From CAZXYF01 sp964644705 (lineage in GTDB: Bacteria > Planctomycetota > Brocadiia > SM23-32), in the NCBI GenBank assembly GCA_964644705.1, contig CAZXYF010000154.1, forward strand, positions 1 to 7,401: 7,401 nt of DNA. The letters run 5' to 3'. The position numbers and the translations under genes were made by a program. Positions 5,677-7,401 of this stretch are shown piece by piece (within the stretch, counting starts at the first letter, position 1; every line of letters starts with the position of its first letter). Under the pieces are notes generated by a model that worked only from the letters and a program-made list of their open reading frames with translations, had not been told where the DNA came from and ran no database searches.

Positions 5677-6267
5677 ATGCGGCAAATTGTGGCTATGGCG
5701 ATTGGTGCCCTTCTGCTGCTTGCAGCGGGCGGGGCGATGGTCCTGTGGATGGGGGAAGATGCGGAGTTTACCGGTAATCCGCTCGATTCGTGGACGGTCG
5801 ATGAAAAGGCGGGTCGGATCGCATCGGATGTGAAAGAGTCGGTGGGATCGGCAGCTCAGCAGGTGCAAGAGCAGGTGGGGGAGGATTCTCTTGACGTCCG
5901 GCTCCCCGCCGCCCTGCACCCTGTGGAATTTGGGAGCTCGCTGAATCAAATGGCCGAAGCATACACGCCGGATTGGCGAAAACAAAAAGGGGGGAAGACG
6001 GTGTTTGCTCATTATCCCCGTGAAAATGAGCGAAAGTATTACGTGTTCAAGTTTGGTTCCGACGGACTGGAGTCGGTCGCCATACGCATGAAACCCGGCG
6101 AACAGCAGGATCTGGACGGTTTGTATGAAAAAGTAATGGCCCGGACGACGAGCCGTTTTGGGGGAGATGTTGACACCAGGCGGCGACGCTGGAAGGACAA
6201 GTCCCTGGTGGCCTCACTTCGGAAAAAAGCTAACTACGTTGCATTGCGTTTTACACCACGCCCGTAG
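5677..6267 (+). CDS. Single-pass membrane protein, paralogue of P1 (P2)
   Basis: This is a 196-residue protein. It has an N-terminal hydrophobic helix (about 4-24), then a short polar, probably helical linker (about 38-70, with VKESVGSAAQQVQEQVGE). The C-terminal domain (72-196) aligns end to end with that of P1: LDVRLPAALHPVEFG, AEAYTPDWRK, FAHYP, YYVFKF, GLESVAIR, LYEKVM, TTSRFGG, RRRRW, NYVALRFTPR. The linker is unlike the charged linker of P1 in both length and composition, so the anchor and the domain are conserved while the spacer drifts. The start is supported by AGGTGG at 5667-5672, four bases before ATG. It likely arose by tandem duplication and is probably co-transcribed with P1. 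I do not recognise the family. Confidence 0.85.
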   Translation: MRQIVAMAIGALLLLAAGGAMVLWMGEDAEFTGNPLDSWTVDEKAGRIASDVKESVGSAAQQVQEQVGEDSLDVRLPAALHPVEFGSSLNQMAEAYTPDWRKQKGGKTVFAHYPRENERKYYVFKFGSDGLESVAIRMKPGEQQDLDGLYEKVMARTTSRFGGDVDTRRRRWKDKSLVASLRKKANYVALRFTPRP

Positions 6268-6325
6268 CCGGTACCATCAAATTGGATTTTCGGTCGTGTC
6301 CCGGGAAAAAGCTATTCTGTTGTGG

Positions 6326-6331
6326 AAAGGA
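6326..6331 (+). promoter_or_regulatory. Ribosome binding site that decides the dehydrogenase start
   Basis: AAAGGA at 6326-6331 precedes several in-frame ATG codons at 6333, 6339, 6345 and 6348. The spacing is best for 6339 (8 bases after the GG), too short for 6333 and long for 6345. An upstream in-frame ATG at 6282 has no such site and would add a cysteine-containing extension not expected for the family. Confidence 0.6.
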
Positions 6332-6338
6332 AATGCTT

Positions 6339-7364
6339 ATGCCCATGATGAAAGCAGCTGTATGTCATGCACCGTTCGAAATGATGATTGAAGATGTGCC
6401 GAAACCGGAACCGCAGGGAAACGAGGTGGTGGTCGAGGTGAAGGCCAGCGGCATCTGTGGCTCCGATGTGGACGGATACATCGGGGAGCATCCGTGGATT
6501 GATCTGCCAATAATCCTTGGCCATGAATCCAGCGGCGTGGTCGATAGCGTGGGGGGCGAAGTGGAGGATCTGGCTCCCGGCGACGAGGTGGTGGTGGAAC
6601 CGCTGCTCGCATGTGGTGAGTGCCGCAACTGCGTGCGCGGGAAATACAACATGTGCCGCGATGTAATCATTCTCGGTCACCAGGTGGATGGAACGTTCGC
6701 CGAATACGTGAAGAGCGAAAAACGCTTCATTCATCCCAAACCGGACGACGTCGGTTTTGCAGAGGCGGCTCTGGCTGAACCGATCAGCGGGGCCGTGCAC
6801 GGGGTCGGACGATGCAACCTGAAAATAGGGGAGACCGTGGTCGTGCTCGGATGCGGGACGATTGGCTATTTCCTCACGCAGAATGCGGCCAACAGCGGGG
6901 CAAAGGTGATGGTGGTTGAACCCGACCGGGAAAAACGCGCGGCCGCTTTAGAAGTGGGAGCCGAACGGGCGCTGGATCCGGACACCGACGACGTTCAGCA
7001 GGAAATAATGGACGCCACGGATGGGATGGGGGCGGACTGCGTTATGGAGGCGGTGGGGATCCCGGAAACCATTTATCAGACGGTGGAACTCGCGCGCAAA
7101 GGCGGCAAAATACTGCTGATGGGGTGGACCGGTCAGGACAGCGATGCGTTCGATTGCACCAACCTCACCCTGGACGAGATGACCGTGTACGGGACCATGG
7201 GATTTGCCTTTGATTTCCCGGTTACACTCGATATGCTTCAGCGTGACAAAATCGACGCGGAGCGTATCATCACCCACCGGTTCCCCCTTGAGGAAACCGA
7301 ACAGGCGCTCAAAACCCTGCATGAGAAGGCCGATGGCGTATGGAAGGCAGTTGTGGAGGTGTGA
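6339..7364 (+). CDS. Zinc-dependent medium-chain alcohol/polyol dehydrogenase
   Basis: From the chosen ATG the product is 341 residues, the usual length for the medium-chain dehydrogenase/reductase superfamily. It should oxidise a secondary alcohol or polyol to the ketone in the cytoplasm. The catalytic zinc ligands are visible: C40 in GICGSD, H62-E63 in GHESSG, and E147 in AEPIS. The structural zinc site is C92, C95, C98 and C106. The Rossmann motif GCGTIG is at 171-176, and the acidic E194 after the second strand favours NAD over NADP. All parts of the fold are present and it looks intact. Overall it resembles sorbitol, threonine or galactitol-phosphate dehydrogenases; the substrate cannot be set from sequence alone. 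It lies 71 bases after P2 with no terminator or clear promoter between, so it may be read from the same transcript, though a link to the envelope genes is not evident. Confidence 0.95.
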   Translation: MPMMKAAVCHAPFEMMIEDVPKPEPQGNEVVVEVKASGICGSDVDGYIGEHPWIDLPIILGHESSGVVDSVGGEVEDLAPGDEVVVEPLLACGECRNCVRGKYNMCRDVIILGHQVDGTFAEYVKSEKRFIHPKPDDVGFAEAALAEPISGAVHGVGRCNLKIGETVVVLGCGTIGYFLTQNAANSGAKVMVVEPDREKRAAALEVGAERALDPDTDDVQQEIMDATDGMGADCVMEAVGIPETIYQTVELARKGGKILLMGWTGQDSDAFDCTNLTLDEMTVYGTMGFAFDFPVTLDMLQRDKIDAERIITHRFPLEETEQALKTLHEKADGVWKAVVEV

Positions 7365-7401
7365 GCGGAGGTCGGATGCGCGTAAGCATTCAGTGAACCA
7401 C

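Noticed and set aside
6282..6338. N-terminal extension of the dehydrogenase from the ATG at 6282
   Set aside because: There is no ribosome binding site ahead of 6282, the extension has no family counterpart, and AAAGGA is well placed for the ATG at 6339.
7376..7396. Short frame starting at ATG 7376 after the dehydrogenase
   Set aside because: It runs only six codons before TGA. A following gene may start beyond the window, but nothing here supports it.
1..7401. CRISPR array, insertion sequence, toxin-antitoxin or phage-defence genes
   Set aside because: No regularly spaced direct repeats, transposase motifs, terminal inverted repeats or recognisable defence domains were seen.

Overview
The window carries six complete or near-complete protein genes and one tRNA gene, all on the plus strand, plus the tail of one possible gene at the left edge. 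Base composition is roughly balanced and slightly GC-rich, and Shine-Dalgarno sites are clear. The mix of TadG-like/von Willebrand A (VWA) envelope proteins, an exported helical-repeat protein and paralogous lineage-type proteins suggests a Gram-negative bacterium, perhaps of the Planctomycetes-Verrucomicrobia-Lentisphaerae-Kiritimatiellae assemblage. That placement is an impression from gene style only; no phylogenetic marker is present.

Layout, left to right: (1) 1-183, an open frame without a start, possibly the C-terminus of an unknown protein. (2) 184-376, a non-coding leader with recurring TGTGA/TCACA half-sites. (3) 377-1891, VWA protein A: a TadE/G-type membrane segment, a Tad-like external domain and a C-terminal VWA domain with a complete MIDAS. 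(4) 1910-2071, a self-contained tRNA unit: sigma70-type promoter, tRNA with CAT anticodon (probably the lysidine-type isoleucine tRNA) and a rho-independent terminator. (5) 2181-3326, a promoter and an exported HEAT-like protein. (6) 3396-4883, VWA protein B, a clear paralogue of protein A. (7) 4899-5579 and 5677-6267, two paralogous single-pass membrane proteins (P1, P2) that share an unrecognised ~125-residue C-terminal domain. (8) 6339-7364, a zinc-dependent medium-chain dehydrogenase, probably metabolic and unrelated to the envelope genes.

The most interesting part is the paralogous envelope set. Both VWA proteins carry an insertion of about 130 residues immediately after the DxSGSM metal-binding loop. 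It is conserved between the two and bracketed by one conserved cysteine at each end. VWA B is followed after only 15 bases by P1, and P2 follows P1, so a membrane-anchored VWA protein appears to be co-expressed with two membrane-anchored partners. No Tad secretion ATPase, pilin or prepilin peptidase gene is in the window, so a role in a Tad/Flp pilus is not shown; an independent surface or periplasmic adhesion or scaffold role is equally possible. Function assignments for these genes are inference.
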